The notes beneath the pieces were generated by a model. The model ran no database searches. It had not been told where the DNA came from and was given only the letters and a program-made list of their open reading frames with translations. A stretch of DNA of 64,000 nucleotides, taken from contig NZ_RHHM01000003.1 in NCBI RefSeq assembly GCF_003846135.1, positions 186,001-250,000 on the forward strand, in the 5' to 3' direction. A program made the translations under genes and the position numbers. Below are positions 32,724-43,473 of the stretch, piece after piece; position 1 is the stretch's first letter, and every line of letters begins with the position of its first letter. Source of the stretch: Erwinia psidii. Lineage in GTDB: Bacteria > Pseudomonadota > Gammaproteobacteria > Enterobacterales > Enterobacteriaceae.

Positions 32724-33570
32724 AATCGTACTGAATGGCTGAATAATAAGTTAAAAGGTTTACCCGTTATTATCAGGAATCAGGCCAGCCAGCGTCTTAC
32801 GCGCGACCACCACGGGTAATCACAGGAGATTTTCTTCAGGTCTCCTGCTATTAACGGCCTGGATGACATTTTCTTTACCAATAAACGACATACTCACTAG
32901 CAATAACCCACGGCGGCCCGGTTTTACAGCGCGTCAGTCGCTAACGTCTTCCACTGCCACAAACGTTATGCCGGCGCAGCCATTGCGTTAACACCGTCAA
33001 CGACCGGGGACTGTCTTAACCCACCACTTTCGATGCACTGCTGATGCAATCCTTACCTCCAGCGAAGTGTTAGTTGCATCAGGACTGCACGCAACTGGGT
33101 CAGCGAAGACCATCCCCTGCTGTAAGGTTCGCAACGGCAGACTGAACGGAAAGTTTTTCTTATTATTTGGCTCCCTGTGTTCGAAAAAACACCGCAAGCG
33201 GCTTTAACACAGTAAAACGACACCGCTACACCTGCCAGACCACCTAGCGCTACTACACGCCTGAACATCGCAAGCGCTGAACAAGACTATTTTTCCCTTC
33301 TATCGGCAGTGTGAGTGAGATCTTTATGTCACCATCAGCCGGTTGCTGGTTTCTCAGGCGACAATGAGACAGCGCTGGCATCAGCATCATCTGGCAATCC
33401 GTCCAGGCAATATCTGAGAAACGACGCATTACGGGGGTAGAGTCTGTTGTTCAACACATCGACCAACGCAGTAAAAATATTTATATTTTGGCACGCTGAG
33501 GGTGACTCACTGATGAACTGATGAAAAGAGGGCAACCGGACAGGATGAAAAACCGGTTGCCGGAGGTCAC
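32724..33570. other. Spacer between chemoreceptor genes with MCP debris
   Basis: This 847-bp stretch has no intact gene. Around 32855-32900 it matches the extreme 3' part of the downstream-listed receptor: ctggatgacattttctttac is shared with 33679-33698, and the minus-strand reading gives GKENVIQ against RKENVIQ. The rest contains short frames without motifs. It looks like what is left of a third receptor gene lost by deletion. Confidence 0.6.
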
Positions 33571-35259
33571 TTAAAATGTTTCCCAGTTATCATTGGAAAC
33601 CGGTGCGGCCAGCGCCTTGCGGGGTGCCGCTGCCGGAGCAAGCAGCACATTTTTTTCACTCAGGTTGTTATTCATCGGCTGGATGACATTTTCTTTACGA
33701 ATACGGAACACGCTCACTGCCTGCGACAGCCGACGGGCCTGCTCCTCCAGTGCCGCTGCCGCCGTCGCTGATTCTTCCACCAGCGACGCGTTTTGCTGGG
33801 TAACACGGTCCATTTCCGTAACGGCTGTACCCACCTGATCGATGCCGCGACTCTGCTCGTCAGAGGCCGAGGCAATTTCTCCCATGATGTCGGTGACACG
33901 GGTTACCGCGCTGAGGATTTCCGTCATGGTTTCACCCGCGCTTTCCACCATTGATGAGCCACTGTCCACGCGGGCAACCGAATCTTCAATCAGCCCTTTG
34001 ATCTCTTTCGCCGCCTGGGCGCTGCGCTGTGCAAGATTGCGCACTTCACCGGCAACCACAGCAAAACCACGACCCTGTTCACCTGCACGGGCCGCTTCCA
34101 CCGCTGCGTTAAGCGCCAGGATATTGGTCTGGAAAGCAATGCCGTCAATCACGCTGGTAATATCAGCAATTTTCCTTGAGCTGCCCGCAATGTCGTGCAT
34201 GGTTTTCACGACACCATCCACCACCTTGCCACCTTTTTGCGCCGTTTCAGACGCACTCAGTGCCAGCTGCGACGCCTGACGGGCATTCTCTGCGTTGCGT
34301 TTTACCGTTGCAGTAAGCTGCTCCATGCTGGCAGCGGTCTGTTCCAGCGAGGCAGCCTGCTGTTCGGTACGGGAGGAGAGATCGTTATTGCCCGCAGATA
34401 TTTCAGTGGCCCCGGTGTAAATGGCATCAGAGCCGTCGCGCACGTCACTCACCGTATGCACCAGCGACTGCTGCATCTCTTTCAGGCTGGTCGCCAGCTG
34501 GCTCATTTCATTGCGCCCGGTCACTTCGATTGCATGGGTCAGATCACCACTGGCGATGTGACTGATGTGACTGATATTGTTTTGCAATGGTTTAATCAGA
34601 ATACGGTTCAGCCCATACCAGCACAGCACAATGGTGACAATCACCACAACCAGTAACCCACTGATTACCCACAGCATGGAGTGATAGGATTTTTCATTAT
34701 CGGCCAGCCCTTGCAGACTGATTTGAATTTGGGCATTTCGCCAGGCGGTGTATGCCGCCTTCATGCCGTTCTGCGTCTGCTCAATGTTCATTTTGAACAT
34801 CTGATCAAGCTGCCGGTTATCCATTAGTTGCAGCATCTGTGCCAGCGCCTGTGAATAGGCAAGGTAGTCATTTTCCATTGCAGAGACAATTTGCGGATCG
34901 ATACCCTTTGTGTCAGGCAACGCCTGATACATGGCAAAGGTTTTGTCGGCGCTGGCCAGCAGTTCCCTGCCCTGAGCGCTGATGGCAGAAAGAGGCGTGG
35001 TATTGCTACTGCCGTTACTGCTCTGCCCATCGGTTTGCAGTCGCAACATACCGCGGTTCACAGCAATGCGCGTTTGATTCAGTAATACCCAGGCATCGGT
35101 AAAAGCTGTCACATTCTCGCTGGCGTTTTGTGCGACAGAAAAGTTGTTTTTGTCTCGCATCAGTGCGTTGATGGACAAGCCTCCCGCCAGCAGTTGCAGC
35201 GAGCCTAAGATCACAAGCACCAGCAGCAGGCTGGTAACCACCTTAATACGATTGAGCAT
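33571..35259 (-). CDS. Methyl-accepting chemotaxis protein with NWETF tail
   Basis: A 562-residue Tsr/Tar-type receptor: N-terminal helix, periplasmic four-helix sensor (about 35-190), second helix, HAMP, and a signalling domain with the conserved tip. The last residues NDNWETF form the CheR/CheB docking peptide, so this is a high-abundance-type receptor. The sensor domain is too diverged from Tar or Tsr to name a ligand. A sigma-28-like promoter lies upstream. Confidence 0.94.
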   Translation of the reverse strand: MLNRIKVVTSLLLVLVILGSLQLLAGGLSINALMRDKNNFSVAQNASENVTAFTDAWVLLNQTRIAVNRGMLRLQTDGQSSNGSSNTTPLSAISAQGRELLASADKTFAMYQALPDTKGIDPQIVSAMENDYLAYSQALAQMLQLMDNRQLDQMFKMNIEQTQNGMKAAYTAWRNAQIQISLQGLADNEKSYHSMLWVISGLLVVVIVTIVLCWYGLNRILIKPLQNNISHISHIASGDLTHAIEVTGRNEMSQLATSLKEMQQSLVHTVSDVRDGSDAIYTGATEISAGNNDLSSRTEQQAASLEQTAASMEQLTATVKRNAENARQASQLALSASETAQKGGKVVDGVVKTMHDIAGSSRKIADITSVIDGIAFQTNILALNAAVEAARAGEQGRGFAVVAGEVRNLAQRSAQAAKEIKGLIEDSVARVDSGSSMVESAGETMTEILSAVTRVTDIMGEIASASDEQSRGIDQVGTAVTEMDRVTQQNASLVEESATAAAALEEQARRLSQAVSVFRIRKENVIQPMNNNLSEKNVLLAPAAAPRKALAAPVSNDNWETF

Positions 35260-35298
35260 AGCAAACCTCAGTGTAGATAGAATAAACCACTCGTGCCT

Positions 35299-35325
35299 GA
35301 ATTGTCGTTTTTCAACAAAACTTAA
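35299..35325 (-). promoter_or_regulatory. Sigma-28 promoter candidate for the receptor operon
   Basis: On the minus strand ttaagttt is separated by 11 bases from gacaattc. The -35 box agrees with the flagellar consensus taaagttt at 7 of 8 positions with the canonical spacer, but the -10 box agrees at only 4 of 8 with gccgataa. It lies 40 bp upstream of the receptor ATG. Confidence 0.4.
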
Positions 35326-35532
35326 TCTTGTGAATTTGTTTTTTTATAGTGATATGTAATAAAAGAAGAGGCAAAGTGCCAGTGAACAGCGCTTATCCCC
35401 CTGTCGCGCAAATGTCTTGCAGCGCCAGGCGGGATGCAGGCTGGTTAAATCGTAATGCTACTGTGGTAGCGCCTCTTTTAACGGGACCCGTATCCTTGTC
35501 AGACCCCATTCTCACGCCCGTCGATGCAAAAA

Positions 35533-36030
35533 TTACGCGCTACGCAAGGTGTCCATCAGCGCCATCTCTTCACTGTTGAGCAGTTTTTCAATATCCACCA
35601 AAATCAGCATCCGCTCGCCCAGTGCACCAAGGCCCGTCAGATACTCTGTGGACATGGTGACGGCAAATTCCGGGGAAGGACGGATCTGATCCTGGGTCAG
35701 CGACAGTACGTCAGAAACCCCGTCAACGACGATGCCAACCACGCGATGTTGCAGGTTAAGCACAATCACCACCGTATTGTCGTTATAGACAACATCGGGT
35801 TGTTCGAACTTAAGTCGCAAGTCAATGATCGGTACAATGACCCCGCGCAGATTGGTCACACCTTTAATAAACGAAGGCGTGTTAGCGATGCGGGTGACCT
35901 GATCGTATCCACGGATCTCCTGCACCTTGAGGATATCGATACCGTATTCTTCATTACCCAGTGTAAACACCAAAAATTCCTGGCCTACCGTTTCGCCAGC
36001 GAGTTTAGTGACAGCTGCCATTCCAGTCAT
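35533..36030 (-). CDS. cheW: Chemotaxis coupling protein CheW
   Basis: A 165-residue SH3-like adaptor linking receptors to CheA. Conserved stretches [22 protein letters not shown] and [20 protein letters not shown] match E. coli CheW (167 residues). It follows cheA by 24 bp in motA-motB-cheA-cheW. Confidence 0.97.
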   Translation of the reverse strand: MTGMAAVTKLAGETVGQEFLVFTLGNEEYGIDILKVQEIRGYDQVTRIANTPSFIKGVTNLRGVIVPIIDLRLKFEQPDVVYNDNTVVIVLNLQHRVVGIVVDGVSDVLSLTQDQIRPSPEFAVTMSTEYLTGLGALGERMLILVDIEKLLNSEEMALMDTLRSA

Positions 36031-36054
36031 AGTTATACCCTTAATCGGTTTTAG

Positions 36055-38064
36055 TCAGGCTGCGGCTCCTGCCACACGCTTTTCACGGTTGAGAGATTGC
36101 AGAGCCGAGACGTCAACGATCAGCGCCACGCTACCATCACCCAGGATAGTCGCCGCCGAAATGCCTGGTACTTTGCGATAGTTGCTTTCCAGATTTTTTA
36201 CCACAACCTGATGCTGACCAATCAGTTGATCAACCAGTAATGCATAGCGTTTACCGGCGCTTTGCAGAATCACTACGATCCCCTGCGTGGCTTCCGTTTT
36301 CGCCCCCTGCACATCAAATACATTCCACAGCTCAACCAGCGGCAGATATTCACCACGCACTTCCAGCACGCGTTCACCACCGGCCAGCGGATGGAGATCA
36401 TTTGCCAGCGGTTGCAGAGATTCCATGACCGCATTCAACGGCAGGATAAAGACTTCATCCGCCACCCGGACCGACATACCGTCGAGAATCGCCAGCGTCA
36501 GTGGTAACAGGATACGGATGGTGGTGCCTTTGCCCTGTTTTGAGGCGATTTCGACATGGCCTCCCATTTCCTGGATGTTACGTTTCACCACATCCATTCC
36601 AACGCCGCGACCAGAGATATCCGTTACCTGCTCAGCCGTTGAGAACCCAGGCGCGAAAATCAGCATACCGACTTCTTCATCGCTCATGGCATCACTGACC
36701 GGCAAACCGGAGGAGATCGCCTTGGCCAGAATACGCTCGCGATTAAGACCAGCACCGTCATCGATCACTTCGATGCAGATGTTGCCACCCTGATGTTCGG
36801 CAGAAAGTGTCAGATTACCCACCGCAGATTTTCCTGCGGCCAGACGTTTTTCCGGTGACTCAATGCCGTGATCAAGACTGTTACGCACCAGATGCGTAAG
36901 AGGATCGATAATACGTTCAATCAGACTCTTATCCAGTTCGGTGGAGCTACCCTGCAGGGTCAGTTCCACTTCTTTACCCAGCTTGCTGGCAAGATCGCGC
37001 ACCAGACGCGGGAAGCGGCTGAAGACATATTCCATCGGCATCATACGAATCGACATCACCGATTCCTGAAGGTCACGGGCGTTACGTTCCAGCTGCCCCA
37101 TACTGTTCAGCAGATCGCCGTGGGCGACCGGGTCCAGCTCACCAGACCGCTGTGCCAACATGGACTGGGTGATCACCAGCTCACCGACCAGGTTGATTAA
37201 CTGGTCGACTTTTTCCACCGCCACACGAATACTGGTGGATTCACTGCCCTTCGGTGCAGCCTGTTTTTTTGCCGCTTCACGCCTGGTTGGTGAAATATCG
37301 CTGACGGTGGCCAGTTTTGGTTCCGCTTCAGCCTCAACCACCGGTGCTTCGACCTCTGCTACCGTGGTTTCCACTGCCGCTGCCGGTGCCGCCCCAGGAT
37401 TAAGGAATTTGATCTGTGACTCATCGATAACAAAACAGAGCACCGCCACGATATCGTCCGGGCTGACGGAAGAATCCAGCGTTAACTCGACAGAGGTTTC
37501 ACCTTTAATCACATCTGAAATACTGCCGAGGTTGCCAAGCTCATCAAGCATCAGCGGGATTTCAGCCGGTTTCAGATCGACCAGCGCCAGACGCAGACCT
37601 GACTGGTCAGCGGCCTGTGCCGCGGCGGATGGTTCAGCAGCCAGTTTTTTGGCTGGTGCAATGGTTTCACCTTTGGCTTCCAGAGCCAGCTGACGCAGCG
37701 CCTGACAGATATATTCAAACGTGGCAGCATTAGGCTCTGAGGCAGTTTTGTAGGCATCGAGCTGTTCTTGCATAATATCTTTCGTTTCCAAAAACAGGTT
37801 GATGATATCGGTGCTTAGCTGCATTTCGCCGCGACGGGCACCGTCGAGGATGTTTTCCAGAATATGCGTGGTTTCCTGTAATACAGTAAAACCAAATGTC
37901 CCCGCACCGCCTTTGATCGAATGGGCAGCACGGAAGATAGCATTCATCTGTTCCGCATCCGGTTCCTGTGGGTCGAGACCCAGCAGGTGTTGTTCCATGT
38001 CGGCCAGTAACTCGTCGGCCTCATCGAAAAACGTTTGATAAAAATCGCTGATATCCATGCTCAC
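36055..38064 (-). CDS. cheA: Chemotaxis histidine kinase CheA
   Basis: A 669-residue kinase: P1 with phosphorylated H48 (RAAHSIKGGAGTFGF), P2 for CheY/CheB, P3 dimerisation, P4 ATPase (DPLTHLVRNSLDHGIE, DDGAGLNRERI, GRGVGMDVVKRN) and P5 CheW-like. The GTG at 38064 gives (M)SMDISDFYQTFFDEADELL as in E. coli and follows agaggtga; the frame is open further upstream inside motB. It is about 15 residues longer than E. coli CheA, the excess in the Ala/Glu-rich P2-P3 linker (about 245-280). Confidence 0.97.
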   Translation of the reverse strand: MSMDISDFYQTFFDEADELLADMEQHLLGLDPQEPDAEQMNAIFRAAHSIKGGAGTFGFTVLQETTHILENILDGARRGEMQLSTDIINLFLETKDIMQEQLDAYKTASEPNAATFEYICQALRQLALEAKGETIAPAKKLAAEPSAAAQAADQSGLRLALVDLKPAEIPLMLDELGNLGSISDVIKGETSVELTLDSSVSPDDIVAVLCFVIDESQIKFLNPGAAPAAAVETTVAEVEAPVVEAEAEPKLATVSDISPTRREAAKKQAAPKGSESTSIRVAVEKVDQLINLVGELVITQSMLAQRSGELDPVAHGDLLNSMGQLERNARDLQESVMSIRMMPMEYVFSRFPRLVRDLASKLGKEVELTLQGSSTELDKSLIERIIDPLTHLVRNSLDHGIESPEKRLAAGKSAVGNLTLSAEHQGGNICIEVIDDGAGLNRERILAKAISSGLPVSDAMSDEEVGMLIFAPGFSTAEQVTDISGRGVGMDVVKRNIQEMGGHVEIASKQGKGTTIRILLPLTLAILDGMSVRVADEVFILPLNAVMESLQPLANDLHPLAGGERVLEVRGEYLPLVELWNVFDVQGAKTEATQGIVVILQSAGKRYALLVDQLIGQHQVVVKNLESNYRKVPGISAATILGDGSVALIVDVSALQSLNREKRVAGAAA

Positions 38065-38068
38065 GGTA

Positions 38069-39109
38069 TCACCTCTGCTGTGAGTCGCGATCGGTCTGTG
38101 CCGCAGTCGCAGGGCGTCCCGAGGAAAATGCCCTCGGTACATCTTTATTTCCTGCCGGCTCAGCCTGTGATGGTTGAGGGGCTGGGTTATTGTTGGCGCC
38201 CGACGGTATCGGCGGTGCCATTATCTCTTTCAGACTCGTCGGATCGCCGCTGCTGATTTGCACAGCATCACTTTCCGAGTTTTCCTTCTCAATCTGCATT
38301 TCCGTGTCATGGTTCAACACCAGCAAGCTGATGCGGCGGTTGACCGCATCGTTTGCACCGCGATTGTTCAGCTTCATGGTGTCGGCCATGCCAAGCACCC
38401 GTAGCATCTTGCCTGCATCCAGCCCGCCCATCACCAGTTCACGACGTGACGCATTGGCCCGATCTGTTGACAGCTCCCAGTTGCTGTATCCCCGGTCGCC
38501 GGTGGCATACTGGAAATCATCCGTATGCCCCGCCAGACTGATTTTATTCGGAATATCATTAAGGATTGGCGCGATAGCCCGCAGAATGTCACGCATATAG
38601 GGTTCCACTTCTGCACTACCGGTTTTGAACATCGGCCGGTTCTGGCTGTCGATAATCTGGATACGCAGTCCTTCTTCCACCATGTTGATGATCAGATGCG
38701 GACGGAGTGCCTTCAGTCGCGGATCGGCCTCAATGAGCTGATCCAGCTTTTCACGCAGTCGGTTGAGACGAATTTCATCCAACTTACGCTTCTCTGCGTC
38801 CATATCGACAACCTTATGTACCTCACCTATTTTCTGCGTCGGATCCTGACCACCGCCGGGAATAACGCTGACGCTCTCACTGGTATGCGTTCCACCCGTC
38901 ACCGCTACCTTTAGCGGGGTTTTAAAGTATTCCGCAATACTTTCACGCTGTGCGGGCGTTGAAATCGAAATCAGCCACATCACCATAAAAAAGGCCATCA
39001 GCGCCGTCATAAAGTCGGCATAAGCAATTTTCCATGAACCATGCCCGCCTGCATGGCCTTTATGCTTCTTTTTCCTGACCAGTATGATGGGGTGACTGTT
39101 ATGTTTCAT
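38069..39109 (-). CDS. motB: Flagellar stator protein MotB
   Basis: A 346-residue stator subunit. A single N-terminal helix carries the proton-carrying aspartate D32 ([19 protein letters not shown]), followed by a plug/linker and an OmpA-like peptidoglycan-binding domain ([10 protein letters not shown] and [14 protein letters not shown]). It is 38 residues longer than the E. coli protein through a longer Ser/Pro/Ala-rich C-terminal tail. Overlaps motA by 4 bp and cheA starts 4 bp after its stop. Confidence 0.96.
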   Translation of the reverse strand: MKHNSHPIILVRKKKHKGHAGGHGSWKIAYADFMTALMAFFMVMWLISISTPAQRESIAEYFKTPLKVAVTGGTHTSESVSVIPGGGQDPTQKIGEVHKVVDMDAEKRKLDEIRLNRLREKLDQLIEADPRLKALRPHLIINMVEEGLRIQIIDSQNRPMFKTGSAEVEPYMRDILRAIAPILNDIPNKISLAGHTDDFQYATGDRGYSNWELSTDRANASRRELVMGGLDAGKMLRVLGMADTMKLNNRGANDAVNRRISLLVLNHDTEMQIEKENSESDAVQISSGDPTSLKEIMAPPIPSGANNNPAPQPSQAEPAGNKDVPRAFSSGRPATAAQTDRDSQQR

Positions 39110-39993
39110 GCGTCCTGATCCGAAGTCTGTTTCGCTGGTGTTTTAGCGTTACGTACATGCTCTTCCAGCTCGGTAAAGGATGGCCTGTCGGTCGAGTACA
39201 GCGTTTTACGACCAAACTCAACGGCGATTTGTGGCGCATAGCCATTCAGGCTGGAAAGCAACGTCACTTTAATACACTGCATCATCTTGGTGGTTTCCGC
39301 ACATTTCTGCCTGAGCAACCCGCCGAGAGGTGAAATAAAGCCATACGCCAGCAGAATACCCAGAAATGTGCCCACCATCGCATGTGCCACCGAGGCACCC
39401 AGTTCTGCGGCAGGTCTGTCAGCCGCGGCCAGTGTATGAACCACCCCCATTACCGCCGCCACGATACCAAACGCGGGAAGTGAGTCACCCACTGACTGAA
39501 ACGCACTTGCCGGTACCTCACATTCATGCTCGTAGGTTTCAATCTCTTCGTCCATCAACGCTTCGATCTCAAAAGCATTCATGTTGCCGCTGACCATCAG
39601 TCGTAAATAGTCGGTAATGAAGTCCACTAATCTTTTATCGGCAAGAATGCGCGGGTAATTAGCAAAAATTTCACTCTCCTGTGGGTTATCGATATCGGCT
39701 TCAAGAGATAGCATGCCCTGCTGACGGGATTTAGCCATCAGGCGATATAGCAGCGCCATCAGATCCATGTAAACCGACTTATTATATTTTGCTCCCCGCA
39801 TTAACAGCGGCATGGATTTCATCGTGGCTTTAATCGCCTTACCGTTATTGCCAACCACAAATGCGCCAACGGCAGCCCCACCAATAATCAGCAGTTCAGA
39901 GGGTTGATAAAGCGCGCCAAGCTCGCCACCCACCATGGCGAATCCACCTAACACCGATCCGAGAACCAGGATATAGCCCAAAATAATTAACAC
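39106..39993 (-). CDS. motA: Flagellar stator protein MotA
   Basis: A 295-residue, four-helix stator subunit, the same length as E. coli MotA. It starts with GTG (39993) giving [20 protein letters not shown]. The cytoplasmic loop conserves [14 protein letters not shown] with the charged residues that engage FliG, and [20 protein letters not shown] is present. First gene of motAB-cheAW, 133 bp downstream of flhC beyond a terminator. Confidence 0.96.
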   Translation of the reverse strand: MLIILGYILVLGSVLGGFAMVGGELGALYQPSELLIIGGAAVGAFVVGNNGKAIKATMKSMPLLMRGAKYNKSVYMDLMALLYRLMAKSRQQGMLSLEADIDNPQESEIFANYPRILADKRLVDFITDYLRLMVSGNMNAFEIEALMDEEIETYEHECEVPASAFQSVGDSLPAFGIVAAVMGVVHTLAAADRPAAELGASVAHAMVGTFLGILLAYGFISPLGGLLRQKCAETTKMMQCIKVTLLSSLNGYAPQIAVEFGRKTLYSTDRPSFTELEEHVRNAKTPAKQTSDQDA

Positions 39994-40069
39994 GATAGAT
40001 CCTTACGTCTGCCGACGCGTAGATGTAAGACGCCCAGATAGTGGTCAACGGTTTTCGCCCTGCGGGGGC

Positions 40070-40100
40070 AAAAAAAAAGCAGCGGTTAAAAACCGCTGCT
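40070..40100 (-). terminator. Rho-independent terminator of flhDC
   Basis: On the minus strand a perfect 9-base stem (gcagcggtt / aaccgctgc) is followed by TTTTTTTTT. It lies 27 bp past the flhC stop and separates flhDC from the motA operon. Confidence 0.9.
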
Positions 40101-40126
40101 GGAACCATTCCACGTGGTTAACACCA

Positions 40127-40705
40127 TTAAACGGCTTGTTTAATCTGTTCATCCAGCAGTTGTGAAATGTTATCGGCAGAATCTGCGATAAGTTTACGTC
40201 TTTTTACCGCACGTGAAGGCGGTTGGCACAGGCTACAAACAAAGCTGCCTACAGGCTGATGTGCATGATTAATAAAGCTTCCGCCGCAGCATTTACAGTC
40301 GGAAAGCTCAAGCATTCCGCTTTCCACAAAACGGACCAGCGTCCATGCGCGGGTCAGCGCCAGTAGGGGACCTTCTTCCTGCTGCGGGCACTGCTCAAGG
40401 TACAGACGGTAAGCTTTAATGACTGCTTCAACGCCCTTACACAGGCCGCTTTTCAGTAAAAACTGCCAGGCATTACAGAACATGGACGCATGGATATTCT
40501 GCTCCCATGTCATAAACCAGTCGGTGGAGAATGGCAGCATACCTTTGGGCGGTGGACTGCCGCGCAGCTCTTTATACAGTTTAATTAACCGGCCACGGCT
40601 TAATTGCGTTTCGCTTTCTAACATTTGCAGGCGTGCACCGAGAGAAATTAATTCCATCGCCAGCTGAATATCACGCGCTTCCTGAACAATACTTTTTTCG
40701 CTCAT
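40127..40705 (-). CDS. flhC: Flagellar master regulator subunit FlhC
   Basis: A 192-residue DNA-binding subunit of the FlhD4C2 activator of class 2 flagellar genes. The zinc-binding cysteines are visible at C137, C140, C157 and C160 (DCKCCGG ... FVCSLC). Its length matches E. coli. The start overlaps the flhD stop at 40705. Confidence 0.97.
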   Translation of the reverse strand: MSEKSIVQEARDIQLAMELISLGARLQMLESETQLSRGRLIKLYKELRGSPPPKGMLPFSTDWFMTWEQNIHASMFCNAWQFLLKSGLCKGVEAVIKAYRLYLEQCPQQEEGPLLALTRAWTLVRFVESGMLELSDCKCCGGSFINHAHQPVGSFVCSLCQPPSRAVKRRKLIADSADNISQLLDEQIKQAV

Positions 40706-41058
40706 TAACTCGCCCTCTTTTTCGGCAATTCGTCTTTTTTGTCAGAGACGTTACGCAGTAAACGGCTGGACAACAAAATGCCAGTGTGGATTTGCTGCAA
40801 ATCGTCTACGCGCGATTCCTGAGTCAGGCGGTTAATAGTGTTGTGGTCTGTAAAACGAAACTGGCATACCAGCTGATTTGTTTCAGCTAATTTGACCATC
40901 TCAGGCAAGGTTAACTCAGACAGGGCGTCGGCCATTGCTTCATCAATACCCAGGCGAAACATAGCAGAGGCTTTTTCCTGATTAATCAGGCGCTGTGCAA
41001 GCAATAAATATGACAGGTTAATGTCGTAGATATGTTTTAGTAAATCTGATGTGCCCAT
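40705..41058 (-). CDS. flhD: Flagellar master regulator subunit FlhD
   Basis: A 117-residue helical subunit of FlhD4C2 ([25 protein letters not shown]). First gene of the operon, preceded by a leader of roughly 900 bp to the next gene that carries a perfect CRP-type palindrome, consistent with the multi-input control of flhDC in enterobacteria. Confidence 0.97.
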   Translation of the reverse strand: MGTSDLLKHIYDINLSYLLLAQRLINQEKASAMFRLGIDEAMADALSELTLPEMVKLAETNQLVCQFRFTDHNTINRLTQESRVDDLQQIHTGILLSSRLLRNVSDKKDELPKKRAS

Positions 41059-41975
41059 TTTTTCCCATCCTGACTGTCACGACTTAAACGTTTACGGATT
41101 GCGCCGCTACCTGATTGCTGACTGGTACATCTGAAGATGGCAAAAAATTTAGTGGCTCATGCCGAATGCTTGCAAGGCTGAGGGCGACCGGTAAGAGGAA
41201 GCCATACAGAAAATAGTCATAAACTCAATTTGCCAGTACTGCTCCGACGTTTTCTTACTTTTCCCTGGCTTCATTTTACTGAGCCTCAGTCATTCTTAAG
41301 ACTATTCTGAAAACAAAGCAACTCTATATGCTCTTATTTCCAGATTCAACGTGAGCCAGGCTAAATTTTAGATAAAGTGTGATCTTCATCACACTTTTAA
41401 GCCATTTGACTCAAAAAAAACCTACAGCAGGACTGTTCATTAGTTTACTAATTAATCAGCTCTGGTTTTTTTTGTAAGTTTTTTGCTTATTTTCACGCAA
41501 TAAAATGCAATCAACTATTTTAAGGGGATTTAAGCCAAAATTATTAAGCATGCAGCGCATTAATCAGGTAATTATTTCATATAAAATAAAATATAAAGCA
41601 TTTAATTCCAAAAGAAGGGCCAATAATGCCACTAAAAAGTAGTAACGCAATGTTATCTTATCGGCCGATATCAAGTAAAAAAATGTGATCCAAGGCAGGT
41701 TTTTACTTGGGAATGTTGGTCTTGTGTAAGGAACTGCGGGTTAGTGTTCAGCGGATATCAGAAGATGTAACCAGTAATTACATTAACGCACCTAATATAT
41801 TGCGTAATTTCAGAGAGGCTCTGTGTATATCGGCACAAACGCGTCACTCTTTAGTAAAAAGGTCCTCTTTTTCGCGTTTTTATTTTAAATGGCTTTTTTT
41901 TGTCAGTTAAAGCGTCTGCAAACGGAAAAAAAGAGCGCGCCCCCCCTGGTCGCTCTTCTCGTCATCTGGCACAAA
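41059..41975. other. Long flhDC upstream regulatory region
   Basis: About 917 bp of AT-rich DNA between flhD and the otsA stop. It includes the CRP site at 41378-41393. A 67-codon open frame on the plus strand (41707-41910) has no convincing ribosome site or motif and is not called. In E. coli this interval holds uspC and insertion sequences. Confidence 0.6.
41378..41393. promoter_or_regulatory. CRP-cAMP site upstream of flhDC
   Basis: tgtgatcttcatcaca is a perfect TGTGA-N6-TCACA palindrome, the CRP core. It lies 320 bp upstream of the flhD ATG. flhDC is CRP-activated in E. coli, which supports the call, though the start of transcription is not located here. Confidence 0.85.
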
Positions 41976-43469
41976 TTATGCGGGGTGTGAAGATGAAGCC
42001 ACTTTATCGCCCTTATACTCCCTATTATTACGGGCTGGCAACGCCAGTAAATCTTTCAGATACGTTTCCCGCCATCGGGTGATATCGTTCCTGCGAAGCA
42101 CTGACATCATGTCTTCATAGCGTGAAATACGTTCGTCCAACGGCATAATAAGCGCCTTATTGAGCGCCGCAGCCACCTCATCCCGATCGTACGGATTAAC
42201 AATCACCGCCGAGGTCAGCTCGTTTGCCGCACCGGCAAAACGGGACAATACCAGCACGCCGGGGTCCTGTGGGTCCTGTGGGTCCTGTGGGTCCTGTGGG
42301 TCCTGTGGGTCCTGTGGGTCCTGTGGGTCCTGTGGGTCCTGTGCAGCAATATATTCTTTGGCTACAAGGTTCATCCCGTCACGCAACGGCGTTACCAGAC
42401 CAATATCCGTCAGACGGAAAATTTTCATCAACATGCGTCGTTCAAAATGCTGATTCAGATAGTAAAGTGGTGTCCAACTCAGGGTGCCATATTTGCCGTT
42501 GATTCGCCCGGCTTCCGTTTCCAGCTGATGGCGAATATCCTGGTAAGCCTGCACATCTCCTCGCGAGGTCGGTGCAATCTGGGAATAACGTATTTTTCCG
42601 CGATGTTCAGGATAGTTCTCCAGCAGTGCTTCGTAAGCCAGAAAACGCTCCGGCAACCCTTTTGAATAGTCCAGCCGCTCACAGGCGATAATATTTCTGG
42701 CATCACCAAGATCATTCCTGATTGCCGCCATCTTCGCCGGCAACGGTCCTTCCGCCATTTCACGAATACTGTCCGGCTCAATACCGATCGGATACACCTC
42801 GGTGACAAAGTGTTGACCAAACGCCTGATGCTTTTTTTCTTCACCGCGAAGCGTGGTACAGAGTGCCAGACACTCAAGAAAAGCAGTGCGGTCACTTTCA
42901 GTCTGAAAGCCCAGCAGGTCGTATTCACACATCATTTCCAGCAGTATGTTGTGTGAAGGCAAGGCATTGAAAATTTCCGATGTGGGAAAAGGAATGTGCA
43001 GGAAAAAACCAATACGGTTTTGCACCCCCATCTTACGCAGTGCGGCAGCGAAGGGTAGCAGATGATAATCATGGATCCAGATAACATCGTCCGGCTCAAG
43101 AAGGGGTAACAGGCGATCCGCCAGCATATTGTTTACCTTAAGATACCCTTCCCATGCTTCACGTTGGTAATTAACCAGGTCCAGACGGTAGTGAAACGCA
43201 GGCCAGATAACGCCATTGGAGAAGTGCAGGTAGTACAAATCATAATCGTTCTGGTTTAATCCAACAGAAGCGTAGGTAACGCCGTCCTGTTCAAACAGGT
43301 TGATCTCGTCTTCATCTTCACCGATTTCATTGATTTCACCGTTCCAGCCAAACCACATCCCTCCTGTGGTTTTCAGGGCATCCATAATGCCAACGGTAAG
43401 CCCACCCGCGCTCACTTTGGAACCATCGGGTATTGCGACGCGGTTAGATACGACTACTAAGCGACTCAT
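41976..43469 (-). CDS. otsA: Trehalose-6-phosphate synthase OtsA with QDP repeat
   Basis: A 497-residue GT20 glycosyltransferase making trehalose-6-phosphate from UDP-glucose and glucose-6-phosphate. Seen: N-terminal [24 protein letters not shown], and the donor-binding [10 protein letters not shown]. Directly after that helix, residues 377-403 are nine Gln-Asp-Pro triplets encoded by a 9-bp tandem repeat, where E. coli has only QDPANP. The following [15 protein letters not shown] is conserved, so the frame is intact and the protein is about 21 residues longer in a loop near the active site. It follows otsB by 4 bp. Confidence 0.95.
   Translation of the reverse strand: MSRLVVVSNRVAIPDGSKVSAGGLTVGIMDALKTTGGMWFGWNGEINEIGEDEDEINLFEQDGVTYASVGLNQNDYDLYYLHFSNGVIWPAFHYRLDLVNYQREAWEGYLKVNNMLADRLLPLLEPDDVIWIHDYHLLPFAAALRKMGVQNRIGFFLHIPFPTSEIFNALPSHNILLEMMCEYDLLGFQTESDRTAFLECLALCTTLRGEEKKHQAFGQHFVTEVYPIGIEPDSIREMAEGPLPAKMAAIRNDLGDARNIIACERLDYSKGLPERFLAYEALLENYPEHRGKIRYSQIAPTSRGDVQAYQDIRHQLETEAGRINGKYGTLSWTPLYYLNQHFERRMLMKIFRLTDIGLVTPLRDGMNLVAKEYIAAQDPQDPQDPQDPQDPQDPQDPQDPQDPGVLVLSRFAGAANELTSAVIVNPYDRDEVAAALNKALIMPLDERISRYEDMMSVLRRNDITRWRETYLKDLLALPARNNREYKGDKVASSSHPA
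42264..42344 (-). repeat. 9-bp x 9 tandem repeat inside otsA
   Basis: Eight perfect gtcctgtgg units plus a ninth differing in its last base (gtcctgtgc), in phase with codons (Pro-Gln-Asp on the coding strand). Such short tandem arrays change copy number by replication slippage; gain or loss of units keeps the frame. Confidence 0.98.
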
Positions 43470-43473
43470 AACC

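Noticed and set aside
41707..41910. 67-codon plus-strand frame in the flhDC leader
   Set aside because: Weak start context and no recognisable features; more likely part of regulatory DNA.
42264..42344. CRISPR-like array in otsA
   Set aside because: Units are 9 bp with no spacers and are codon-phased within a conserved enzyme; it is a protein-coding microsatellite.
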